From Rhizophagus irregularis (lineage: Eukaryota; Glomeromycota; Glomeromycetes; Glomerales; Glomeraceae): a DNA stretch of 64,000 nucleotides. Position numbers and translations under genes: made by a program. The notes beneath the pieces were generated by a model. The model was not told the DNA's origin and ran no database searches. It saw nothing but the letters and a program-made list of their open reading frames with translations. Where the stretch lies: assembly GCF_026210795.1 (NCBI RefSeq), contig NC_089455.1, forward strand, positions 1,240,001-1,304,000. Direction: 5' to 3'. Shown here piece by piece: positions 44,056 through 54,400 of the stretch (within the stretch, counting starts at the first letter, position 1; every line of letters starts with the position of its first letter).

Positions 44056-44708
44056 TGTAAAAAAATAAAAGTAAACTATAAACGATATTTTAAAAAAAAT
44101 TTTTTACGTGCATTTTGCCATAGATCGATCATCTTAAATGTACATTTTGTTACACGTATAATAGATCGTCAAAATTAAATATATCAAAAATAGGTACAAC
44201 ACGATTATTTTTTTAAAATATTATTTAATCAAATTAAAAATAAATATTAAATATTTTAAACGAAAAAATAAAAATAGTTGCGGAATTTTCGGTTATTAGC
44301 CGGTAGTGTCAAATTGATTGACCGTCGCTACATGCACTATATGATTGGTCTACTAATTTGGGGTTATACCAAAAAATTGGGGTTAGGGTATAGATCCGCG
44401 GATATGCCCCAGGAATTTATGATTAGGTATTTAATTGTTGTCACGTGACGCACGGGTATGTCGATCATTTCCATTTTTGGCGATACCCGTTCCACAAAAA
44501 ACCAGTTTTTCTAAATTTAGTTTCCGGTCGTGTAACATAAAATTTCCTAAAAAGGAAATTTTTTTGTCGATCCCGTATAGGATTGATCGGATATCCGGTC
44601 ATCCATCCGGTCTATTTGACGGATTCATCTGATCAATCCGAATCCGCCTATTAGACGGATTGATCCTAGGATGACCGGATTGACCAGATTCAGAGCCTAC
44701 CTCTAAAC

Positions 44709-44952
44709 TAAGGTTGCTTGTCTAAACCTCTTCAAAATTTTACGATTAGTTTCATCAAAATTTTACTATAGATTTATTATAGTTTCGGCAGAGTTTCGGC
44801 AGTTTTGGCATTTATAATAAGTTTCGGCAGTTTTGCCTTTCTCCAAAGTTTTGCCAGTTTTTTAATATAACTTTAATATAGTTTCAGCAGAATTTCGCTT
44901 TTCGGCAAAACGCCATCTTGCCTAAACCCCTAGGTTTCGGCAAGCAACCTGA
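44709..44952. mobile_element. Small relative of the 3704-5319 hAT-type element
   Basis: It begins TAAGGTTGCTTGTCTAAAC and ends GTTTCGGCAAGCAACCTGA, the same terminal repeat as the element in Tigger copy 1. The interior has GTTTCGGCAG/GTTTTGGCA repeats, also shared. It lies 3 bp beyond the end of the 5.3-kb transposon. The flanking 8-mers (CTCTAAAC / GAGAGAAC) do not match convincingly. Confidence 0.78.
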
Positions 44953-45009
44953 GAGAGAACATGAGATAGTACAGACTCGCTTGTTTGGGATTATTCCCAG
45001 TGGTGCCCT

Positions 45010-45437
45010 AGGATCCCAGACAATTATAATTAAGGTCATATCTTCTATGCTAAAAATTTACCCTTGTCATCCTGAACTTACTTTTAAAGCTATAAATACA
45101 AAACTTTGTAATAATAATTGCCCTTCTATTATCTATAATTTTGTTACTTAAAAAGTAATATTTAATAATAGTAATTTTTATTTTTTTGTATATTCTATGT
45201 ATACCGATAGTGAAAAAGCGTATATTTTTTTGCCAAATTTTACCTGTGTAATGATACTTATCTCAAATTCTAATTAGTAGATTTACAAGATTTTTGATAT
45301 CAAAAGATTCTTTTCTTCAAGTTAAACATTTTTTTCTAGGTAAAAAATAATATTAACTTAATAAAATTACATGTTAAAAGAAAATAAAGTTTAAAACATA
45401 GTAAGATATGACCTCAATTATAATTATCTGGGGTCCT
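45010..45437. mobile_element. hAT-type MITE, 428 bp, with exact 8-bp duplication
   Basis: It begins AGGATCCCAGACAATTATAA TTAAGGTCATATC; the reverse complement of its end begins AGGACCCCAGATAATTATAA. It is flanked by GGTGCCCT at 45002-45009 and 45438-45445. Non-coding. Its AGGATCC start is shared with the 222-bp MITE at 51771-51992. Confidence 0.88.
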
Positions 45438-45853
45438 GGTGCCCTACCACCCAAGCTGCCATCCGGTACCCGCCTAGTAAGGAGTTGAACCTTATACCTC
45501 ATCTAGTACACCTGTCTGTTCAGGAATATCCTAGTTAGCCTAAACCTATTAGAAAGTAAACTACTACAAAGTTATTGCACCCAGGATTTTACCATCTATA
45601 ATAACTATTTAGCCACATTAGACCCCAAGCGGTATCATTTCAGTAACCATCTGGATAGGAAATTACCCCAAGGTATGCAAGCAGCGACCTTACAGACGGA
45701 CTCCGAACATCCCCAACGACCTCATGCAAATTAGAGGACACCATAACCCCTTTTGTTGAAATATGCGGCCTAACCGTACACACTAATTTACCATGATGCA
45801 GTCCAACTACCTAATCCCTGTATCTTCCCGCTATTGGTGGTAGCGTCCACAGT

Positions 45854-48752
45854 TAGGGATGGTTAGGTCGGTCCTGGTCCGGTCTTGGTCCTGGGGTCTT
45901 TATAGGCATATGAACGGACCTGCAGACCAGGTCCTAAAGGAATGAGTCCCAGGACTTGAGTTTTATTAAGTCCGGTCTCGGACCTCGATCCCAAGGGACC
46001 TGGTCCTGGGCTAAATTATTTATAAATTTTTGTCATATATATAAAAATTGGTTTCATTTAATTTATTATCAAACGACTTAAAATTTTATTATTAGTGTTA
46101 CTACGATTTAAAACTACATATTAATTATTAAAAACTTGACGTATATTTACAAAAATTTTAAATAATGCTGTAAATTAGTAATACAAAAAGCAAAATTTAG
46201 TTATACCGTTTATTATTACATATTAAAACCTTAATTAGTTTAGAACTGTTGATCGGTTACAAAAATTCCAAATAAACGGCTAAGCCACATTTTTTTCTCC
46301 AATATTATTATCTATCCAATTCTTAGCACATAATGACGCCCTCACAGTTTCTGGTTGCAGTCGATTTTGAGTTTTCGTAATTGTATTTCCAGCAACAGAA
46401 AATGCTAAATTTTGAAATAAGAAAAAAAAAATAAACACAAAATTAATGAATTAATCAATTAAAACAATTAATTATTGATTATTTCAAATGGATATGTGTT
46501 ATTTATTTGACAACTATTATTAATAAACTTACCCTGTTCGCATGCAACACTTGTGGATTGTATCGCCAAATAATCCCTTGCCATTAATGAGAGTACTGGA
46601 AATTCGACAGTATGAAACTTGCCCCAGTAATCTTACATTCATTCTGAGCGTGCTAGGTATCGTTCTATTTCTGTGAAATCAGGGATTGTTTGAAGGCGGG
46701 GTTGAAGCTTGTGCTGTTTTAGTAGTTTCTCTAAACGCCATTTCTTTAGTTGGTAGAAATATTCTCTTCCTGATACATTATTGTTTTCTTTAGGTATGGA
46801 AGTTCGTGATCGTGGAACTTTGCTATAATAAAAAGAAAACCTTTCTTTTAAGGTATTAATTGCTTTCGTTGTTGATTCACTAATTCAAAGAGGGTAATTT
46901 TGTTTCGTAGATCCAAGATTGTAGCAATCATAGTTGCATCATCAAGAATCGTCCAGTATTCTTCAATTTTTTGATTTATCGAATCGGCTAACAAATATTG
47001 ATCACTTTCCATACAGTATTTTAGATGGTCCTGAATTTCATTAAAATAGAATCGTACGTCAGCAATGGTTGGATATTTAGCATCTGAAAGATTTTTGGTG
47101 GCTCTTTTAAGTGGTTCTAAAACGATTATTGTTTCCTGCAAAATAATAGTAGATTTTATTAAAATAACTACGGAAATAAATGTAATTAATTTATTGATTT
47201 TTAAAATATAAATTTGTTAATTTACATGAAATATCTTTTAATATTTTACATAATAATATTCTCGATTTTTAGTTTCGTTTCTTTGAAGAATATCACCTCT
47301 CGCCTCTTCTATTCATATGATATTTCATTAAATAAGATTCGGGAGCTCCTATCCTTACTGTTATCCTGAAAATCTTTGATCATTATAATATCAAACATAC
47401 CTTAATCTTTGTCCATGCTATAAGAGATGGCATTAAATCTCAGACGTTTTCATGTTTAATTACAAGCATCTTTAACGCCGTTTCCATTCTTTGAAATTTA
47501 CAAAGCATATAGTAGGTGGAGTTTCACCTAGTTTCTATATCTACTTCAGGCCGAAGATATTCAATTTTCTTCATAGAACATAACTCGCGTAAATCATTAC
47601 ATAATAAAACTGAATTCTTGATCTTTATCATCAACTTACGCACATTAAGAATTTCTTCATCAATTATCTCCATCCCTTGTTTAGTTGTGAGGTTAAGAAT
47701 ATGTGCTGAGCAGTGGTAATGACTAAATGAAAAACCATCTAAAGCACTCTCAAATTCTTCTGATAACTTTTGACCGCATACTAGCATTGCAGACTCATTG
47801 TCGGTAGTAAGTGCTAGTGCTTTACCTGCTAAATTGAACTCGCAAAGAACATTATTAATTGCAGTTGCCATGTTAATTCCAGTATGACGAGTTTTAAACA
47901 GAATAATGTCAAGTAAAAAACGCCGGAAAGTCCAATTTTCATCAACATAATGAATAGTTAAACCAAGATACGCTTCACTGCTTAATGTTAATGTCCACAT
48001 ATCTGCAGTAAAGGAGATTCTTCCAGGTATTTTTAGTAAATCATAACGAATATTTAGACGTCATTTATTGAACTCTTGGACTACCTTTTCTTTAATTTGG
48101 TGGCGGTCAGGAACCTTATAACGAAAATTGAAAACATTCATTATTTTGATAAAATTTTTCTTCTCCACAACACTGAAGGGCTGTTGGTCAGCAATTACCC
48201 AAGTAACAACAGCGTCATCCCGCTCCAATTTTTCTTTCTCAGGCCAAGGATCCTTGCATTTAAATTTTAGGGTAGTTTGCTTTCGAACTTTTTGGATTAC
48301 TATACAATGTTTACTCAAAAGATGTCGTTTAATACTAGAGTTTTCTGACTTAATAGAAAATACATAACTACATGTTTTACATACTGGTACTTCTGGGTGA
48401 GATGGATCTTTACAATTTACATAGTTCCATACTGAAGCAGTTTTACGTGAAGGCTCAGGCTCTTCTATTTCATTATCTATATCATCTATGTCATCAATAT
48501 TTGGAATAAACGTGTCATCTGAACTGTTAAAAAAATTACTCATTATTACGTGTTACGTGTTGAAGATATGAGATATCGGCATAATCAGCATATCGGCATA
48601 TTACTATAAATCTCATAATTACTGAAATTCTATTGGATAGGACTTTTTAGGAACCTGATTTTCATCGGTCCTAAATCCGGACCTAAAGATCTGTGGACCC
48701 GGTCTTAGGATCAAGTCTTTAGGTCCAGGATCTAGGGACTTTACCATCCCTA
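45854..48752 (-). mobile_element. hAT transposon, 2.9 kb
   Basis: It starts TAGGGATGGTTAGGTC and ends GACTTTACCATCCCTA, with TCCACAGT duplicated exactly at 45846-45853 and 48753-48760. Both subterminal regions (about 45860-46015 and 48640-48745) are packed with GGTCC/GGACC copies, presumably transposase sites. It carries a BED-finger hAT transposase on the minus strand. The exact duplication and TIRs suggest a recent insertion; the gene has only a few lesions. Confidence 0.93.
46280..48543 (-). pseudogene. hAT transposase (BED finger, RNase H, dimerisation), broken
   Basis: Minus strand from ATG 48543. An acidic N-terminus precedes a BED finger (PVCKTCSYVFSIKSENSSIK RHLLSKH), then the N-terminal helical region (KKNFIKIMNVFN). 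The catalytic part follows at 48000-47524 with KALALTTDNESA (second Asp region) and HYHCSAHILNLT (the hAT Cys-x2-His motif). Just after DIETR the conserved Trp codon is TGA. 47141-46848 carries PTIADVRFYFNEIQ and the C-terminal segment, and the dimerisation block (ACEQ-AFSVAGNTIT, RLQPETV) is joined across an intron of about 150 bp near 46400-46540. Frameshifts near 48060 and 46680 complete the damage. Confidence 0.85.
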
Positions 48753-48870
48753 TCCACAGTAAAATTCTTTTTATTTCCATGATCATGGGAATCGAACCTG
48801 CGACCTCACCATACTCAGGCTTAATGAGAGTCTCAGTAACCAACTACTGAGATAGGGTGATCAACCCTAT

Positions 48871-49799
48871 ATGGGCTGATTTGTCTACTCTGCATTAAAA
48901 AGAGTTATTGAATTGATTTGCACAATTTTCATTACTCAAAATTGTTTTGTAATACCAAAAAATCATCTGATTGATGATCACTTAACTAAATAATAAGTTG
49001 AACAAAAATTTACATTTGCGAAACTTAAATTATTAAATGTAAAAGAGGTGTGAAAAAACCCATTTCACTAATAAAAACCCATTTTTCATATATATGGAAT
49101 TTTTAACATATATTATTAAAAAGTAAGTATATTTTAATAAAATATAAAGTAAAATAAAAATTTATATAGTCTTAGTAGCTATAAATGTTTATAAAAGTAT
49201 AATAAAAATATCATATAAAAGATGGTATCATAATAGATATTTTCAAACAATAAAAATAATTATTTTATGTCGAAATTTGTATTACCATCTTTAGACGCAA
49301 ATATATCAAGATTCACTGATACGTTTTCTATAATTTTAGGCTCGTTGGAAAGCTCTTGTTCTGGACTTTATAGGCGAAAAAATAGCTTGCCGATTGAATC
49401 ATTAGATCCAAAGATATTTACGTTTAAAGTTGAGGTACAAACTTTTAATATGCTTAAATGCAAATATCTTGGGATTCACTGATCCGTTTTTTATAAATTT
49501 AGGCTCTTCAGAAAGCCCTTGATCTGGTTTATATGAGCGAAAAAGAGCTTGCTGATTGGATCATTAGATCTGAAAATATTTACGTTTAAAGTTGAAATAC
49601 AAATTTTTAATATATATAGTAAGTGCTAAGAATTATATTAATTTAAAAGAAATATTTACCAACTTATAGTATAATAACATTAAATAAAAGTTTTTTAATA
49701 CTCACCCCCAATTTACTGTATATTATATAGTATTTTGTATAATAAAAATGTAATAAAATCAATATTTTAATTAAAAGTAGACAAATCAGCCCATATGTC
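48871..49799. mobile_element. MITE with perfect 21-bp terminal repeats
   Basis: It begins ATATGGGCTGATTTGTCTAC(T) and ends with the exact reverse complement at about 49779-49799. 0.93 kb, no transposase. Two direct copies of about 162 bp lie at about 49270-49610 (a GTTTTCTATAATTTTAGGCT-like block recurs near 49322 and 49484). A similar 20-mer opens the block at 38935. The target duplication is unclear. Confidence 0.78.
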
Positions 49800-50231
49800 G
49801 TTTTGTTATAAGAATAACGCTTACCAAAACTATTTTTTTCAAAATTTTAGTTTAGTGAAAATTCAATCCAAAATTATTTTTTATAATAAAATTAATTGCC
49901 TAAACTGTTTTTATGCTTTTCTAAAACTAATTATAATTTAGAAAAATTTCAGATTTACCAATTTTTTCATTAAAAATAAAGTTTTTAAGTTTCAGATTTT
50001 TGAATTTTATCATTAAATAAGTTTTGGGTAGCAATACTACTTTGTTATATAATACTGTATAGATAAAAACTATATACATAGGTAATCTTGATAAATCAGA
50101 TCTTTGATAAACCAAATTTAGCACTATTTTAGATTTTTCTTTTAGAACCAAATCATCTATATTAAAACAGTCTTAATATATTGGACTTTATTAGTAAAAT
50201 CTCAATATTTCATAAATTAGATTTTATTCTA

Positions 50232-50660
50232 GGGTATTACTAAATATCACCAGTGGTGATTGTCACTACATGTAAAATATTTTTTGAATTTTCAAAAATT
50301 TTTGACTGAGATATTATTCTAATTATAATATAAATATCATTACTATATGTAAATTTATGGGTAGAATAAGTTTGCCTTAGATTATAAAGGCTATTGTTTA
50401 GATAGTTTTTGAGAAAAATAGGAAAGTTTTATTTTATAAGCAAAATACAATTTTTTGTTTTAAAAAGATTTTTTTTAGTCAAATTTTCAAAATTTTAGTG
50501 TGATTAGTATCTACCCAGGTTTGTTTTACACATTTATTATTTAAATTGAAATTTTTGAAAAAAAATTATGATGTGTTTTTTAACTCTGGCCAAAATTATA
50601 ATTTTCAGCCAGAATTAAGTGGTGTGATGACGATCATCACTGGTGATATCTAGCAATACC
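50232..50660. mobile_element. MULE-like MITE, 429 bp, in Tigger copy 2
   Basis: It starts GGGTATTACTAAATATCACC, and its end (GATATCTAGCAATACC) is the inverted copy. It is flanked by TTTTATTCTA at 50222-50231 and 50661-50670, a 10-bp duplication. Copy 1 has the uninterrupted sequence near 6025-6045, confirming the boundaries. CACCAGTGGTGAT lies near both ends. Non-coding. Confidence 0.85.
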
Positions 50661-50914
50661 TTTTATTCTAAATCAATTATAGTTAAAAAATCTTGATAGT
50701 ACAATATGGAATTTCCACTAGCACAGTTTCTAATATTTAAAAAGATCAGAACATTGGCTTTTTATTTACCAAATGCAAATAATTTCGTGAAAAATTTAGT
50801 GTTTATTTATAACTAAAAGAAATAATGAGCATTTGGATTAATCAATAAATTTCAAAAAATTTAATTATTAATAGCCTATTATCTAACAAAAAGTAGCAGA
50901 GTGTACTAACTTTA

Positions 50915-51664
50915 AGGGCGTGTTAGAAATCATGTGATTATGCTCAATTAGAGACCTAACCCTTCTACCCACCATGTGATTGAATTCTGATTAGCTAAAA
51001 AAATACATATAATATATAATATATTATATTAATATATATATATTATAATATAATAAATTAATAATAATCCAATTTGCATAAACTTTTTTTTTGTTTTGTA
51101 GCCCCATTTATACTTTATAAAATAAAATAAAAATTCATTGAAATTGGACTACTAGATGGTGAAATAATTGCAAAAAAGCTTATTAATAAATAAATTACTA
51201 TATATTATATATATATTATAATACAATTATTTCACTATCCAATAATCCAATTTGCATAAACTTTTTTTTTGTTTTGTAAACCTCTTTATGCTTTACAAAA
51301 AAAAAAAAATTCATTAAAATTGAACTGCTAGATAGTAAGTTAATTTGCAAAAAAACTTCTTAATAAATAAATTACTTTATATTACATATATATTAGAATA
51401 CAATTATTTTACTATCCAATAATTCAATTTGCATAAACTTTTTTTTTATTTTGTAGCTCTCTTTATACTTTATAAAACAAAAAAAAATTCATTAAAATTG
51501 GTCTTTTAGATGGTGAGATAATTGCAAAAAAACTTTTTAATAAACAAATTATATATTATTTACTATAAAGGATATATTATTACCATAAAAGGTATATTGT
51601 GACACCTGATTGCAGGACCTGACTCCCCACTACCCACTAAATCACGTAATTTCTTACATGCCCC
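50915..51664. mobile_element. MITE of about 750 bp in Tigger copy 2
   Basis: The ends GGGCGTGTTAGAAATCATGT and (reverse complement) GGGGCATGTAAGAAATTACG are inverted copies. Copy 1 shows continuous sequence here (near 5570-5590), so the insertion is real. A 3-bp duplication of TTA/TAA type (PIF/Harbinger) is possible but not exact. The interior is three to four tandem units of about 165 bp rich in TTTGCATAAACTTTTTTTTT (51030-51590). Confidence 0.75.
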
Positions 51665-51770
51665 AATACTTGATATTACTAACTTTTTAGCATCTGCAGG
51701 ATAGTTAAGCAACTTTAAACAGAGAAATAATTTGCATACATATAAAAAAAAAGGAAAAGCTAGCAGTGCT

Positions 51771-51992
51771 AGGATCCTGAAATATATATAGAAAGTCAGA
51801 GATAGCCAAAAAATTTTTACTAATAGCTATACGCATTCTTTCAGGACTAAAATTATGATAATTTTGGTGAGTGACCAAAAAAGGAAATATCTTTTTACTA
51901 GGAATTATCTAAAAAAAGGAAAGATTTTCATATTTTTTGGCTGGTTGTACACAAACTCAGATCTAACCTTTTTATGTATATTTCAGGATCCT
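51771..51992. mobile_element. hAT-type MITE, 222 bp, in Tigger copy 2
   Basis: AGGATCCTGAAATATA at the left end is exactly inverted at the right. It is flanked by GCAGTGCT (51763-51770) and GCAGTGTT (51993-52000), an 8-bp duplication with one change. The transposase sequence on either side joins when it is removed. Confidence 0.88.
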
Positions 51993-53368
51993 GCAGTGTT
52001 CCTATTGATAAACTTCTACAAATGAGAGCTGAATTACAAAAAATTCTTCAAGTATATGAATTGAAAGATATCTGAAACTGCAATAAAACTGCTCTTTTTT
52101 GGTATTTAAAACTATCCAAAATAATAGCATACGATGTTGTATTTTGGCAACTTGTAATGCTTCTGGTGATGAAAGATTGCCTTTAGTTTTTATCCATAGT
52201 AAATAAAAATACCACATGCATTAAAAGGAATTGAAAAAAAAATCTCTCTCTATTTGGTATTATTGGGACTCTAAATAAAGCTTGGATGCAAAGAAGTATA
52301 TTTAAATATTATTTTGAAAGATTAAATTTCAAAATATTTAGAGAAAATCAGCATATTTTTTTACTAATAAATAATACTAGATGTCATGAATTTAAGAATA
52401 TCAATAGTCTTTCAAATGTTAAGATTCATTTTTTACCACCAAATATAACATTATTTTTTTAACCATTAGATCAAAGTATTATTTGTAATTTAAAAGTACA
52501 ATATTACAAATTGCTATGTTAAAAATACTTAAAATCATATTCAAGCTTACAATTTTTATGAAGAGGGAGACCCCATTCCACCTCCAATTGATATTTTTGA
52601 TTCAATCAATTTAATTGCTAATGCCTAAAAAAAAGTATCTAAAAAAACAATTCTTAACAGTTGGGCTAAAGCTGGAATCCTTTCCAATAATAATATGGAA
52701 GATTCTGAAGGTTCAAACAATTCTGATTATGGAGAAAATAATATTGGACATGAATTACAATCATTAATTGAAGAGTTAGGATTCATAGATCCTTTAGCTG
52801 TGATGACTATATTAATATTGATAATAAAGTATCTGCTGAAAAGGAATTATCATTACAAGAAATTGTTGATGTTGTAAAGGAAGCAAATGAAAGGGAAATT
52901 GAGGAGGAAGAGAAGCAAGATGAAATCTCTACAATAGTTGCATTAAATAGCATTGAAAAATGTAATTAAATATATTCAACAAAAAGATTTAGAGATTGGT
53001 AATTTAGAAATGAAAAATTTAATTAAATTGAAAAAAGGATCTTTTTCAATAATATAAATGAAAAAAGGCAAAGTAAACTAAATGAATATTTTGATTTTAA
53101 TGTATAACAGATAGTTCTTTTATAATAATTTTAAAATTTTGGATGTCTTGATATATCGGATATTTTTACTGGAGTACTTTTTTTGCATATATTTATGTAT
53201 TATCATGTGATGCAGCATGTGGTCGTCGAGAAACGGCTAAGCCACCAATCAAAAAAAATTTTTGTTAGATTCTCTGATTCTATTGCGCCGTAAAACTGAA
53301 GAGAAATTGCTATAATGGTGAACGGAAGGTAATAGAATACGTATTATCTCTCCATTAAACAAAATAAA

Positions 53369-54165
53369 ATGAGTTTAAAATATAACAGTCCTCACACTAG
53401 TAATATAACAAATTCTGGCACGAAAAAGAAAAAAATTAGTAGCAACGATAGTAATAGTAATAATAACGCAACAAACGCGACTGTCGCAACTAATATTATT
53501 AGTAGTAATACGTCGTCAACACCACCACAACTTCCACCTCCGGCACCTACGACGATAACTTCAAAAACGCCGCCTCCACTACCTCAATTATCAGAAGAAC
53601 AAAAAGTTGAAATTAAAGAAGCTTTTGAATTATTTGATACCGACAAAGATGATGCTTTAGATATTCACGGTTTGAAATTTGCCATGAAAGCTCTTGGCTT
53701 TGACGAGAAAAAACCTGAATTGTTGAGAATTCTTCGACAACATGATAAAAATGAAGAAGGTGTAATAGCATTTGAGGATTTCTTTAAAGTTAGTAAGTAT
53801 TTGACTTTACTTTTTTTTGGTTTATAAGAAACTATATCTAAATGAAATTTAGTGGCAGAACGAGTTGTAAATAGATCACCTATAGAAGAAATTCATAGAG
53901 CCTTTCAACTTTTTGATGATGATAATACTGGAAAAATATCGCTTCATAATCTGAAACGAGTTGCAAAGGAATTGGGAGAAAATTTAGATGAAGATGAACT
54001 ACAAGCGATGATAGATGAATTCGACTTAGATGAAGATGGAGAAAGTATCCTTTTTTATTTATTAATGAACCTACATTGTTTTAAAGTTTATATTTCCTTT
54101 ACAAATTTTATTACTTAAAAGTAAACGAAGAAGAATTTGTTAAAATCATGACGGAGGATACTTGA
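53369..54165 (+). CDS. CDC31: Centrin (CDC31-like), EF-hand protein
   Basis: Exons 53369-53792, 53853-54044 and 54122-54165 give 219 residues. A 75-residue low-complexity Asn/Thr/Pro extension precedes the centrin core, so it is longer than the usual ~170. The four EF-hands: [14 protein letters not shown] (calcium-type, partly atypical), [16 protein letters not shown] (degenerate), [28 protein letters not shown] (the last formed across the second splice). The end KIMTEDT matches centrin. Centrins act at microtubule-organising centres and in mRNA export and nucleotide excision repair complexes. Confidence 0.93.
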
Positions 54166-54400
54166 TTATCTTAATGATAAAAAGGATAGAATTTTTTATT
54201 TTCTTGCTTTTAACTTTTATAAGCAAAATATCTCAAAGTGTATTTTTATTAGAATGTACATAAAAAAAATAACATTCTCAAGTAAGGATAAAAAAGAGGA
54301 ATAATATATAGCACATAAAGAGTAAGATGAAAAAGAAAACAGTATTATTTTTCATAATATGAATAATTTTTACTAGTCATAACCGCAAAATAAATATAAA

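Larger units (their letters stand above)
39395..44705. mobile_element. 5.3-kb DNA transposon with two convergent genes, family not recognised
   Basis: The ends are inverted: TAGAGGTGCGTACGGATGAA TCTGGTCAATCCG on the left, and the reverse complement of the right end is TAGAGGTAGGCTCTGAATCT GGTCAATCCGG. Both subterminal regions carry many CGGAT/ATCCG copies, several paired as palindromes, like transposase binding sites. Inside are a minus-strand gene with RNase H-fold DDE-like motifs (41753-44055) and a convergent plus-strand C2H2 gene (40983-41696). Flanking 8-mers AAGCTAGG and AACTAAGG are only loosely alike, so no target duplication is claimed. A foldback element sits in the left arm. Confidence 0.75.
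44953..48870 (-). repeat. tRNA-headed GC-richer repeat, broken into pieces by transposons
   Basis: The segments 44953-45009, 45446-45853 and 48753-48870 become continuous when the two insertions between them (each with an exact 8-bp duplication) are removed. Read on the minus strand, 48870-48775 is tRNA-like: a D-arm TCTC-AGTAGTTGGTTACT-GAGA and a B-box GCAGGTTCGATTCC; the T-stem pairing is imperfect. A second B-box-like GGTTCAACTCC lies at about 45483-45493. No ORF. The best guess is a SINE-like or other Pol III-driven repeat; a tRNA pseudogene plus unrelated sequence is the alternative. Confidence 0.5.
50700..53106 (+). pseudogene. Tigger transposase relic, copy 2
   Basis: Plus-strand pieces align with copy 1: 50735-50910 (ATTGGCTTTT... 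to GTACTAAC), 51665-51765, and 51995-53106. The first catalytic site reads NCNKTALFW, so Asp has become Asn, and the preceding Trp codon is TGA. CNASGDERLPLVF, DQSIICNLKVQYYKLL and the acidic tail (SNNSDYGENNIGHELQSL) are recognisable. A stretch between the two is deleted relative to copy 1. Ends at TAA 53104-53106. Confidence 0.8.
50077..53174 (+). mobile_element. Tigger/pogo transposon, copy 2, 3' end truncated
   Basis: It begins CATAGGTAATCTTGATAAAT after a TA, matching the copy-1 terminal repeat with a few changes. It follows copy 1 in reverse-complement order to about 53174, where it ends mid-way through the 3' region (after TTTTTACTGGA), so the right TIR is lost. Three smaller elements have landed in it (50232-50660, 50915-51664, 51771-51992). 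The HTH-coding part is deleted. Confidence 0.85.

Noticed and set aside
39387-44713. 8-bp target duplication AAGCTAGG / AACTAAGG for the 5.3-kb element
   Set aside because: Only five of eight positions agree, so it is not claimed.
44918-45151. 77-codon frame starting MPKPLGFGKQPE
   Set aside because: It runs across the edges of two MITEs and is therefore not a gene.
48775-48870. A functional tRNA gene on the minus strand
   Set aside because: D-arm and B-box are present, but the T-stem and acceptor stem do not pair well; treated as a tRNA-derived repeat head.
49267-49482. 71-codon frame in the MITE at 48871-49799
   Set aside because: It lies within one unit of a tandem repeat and is not open in the second unit.
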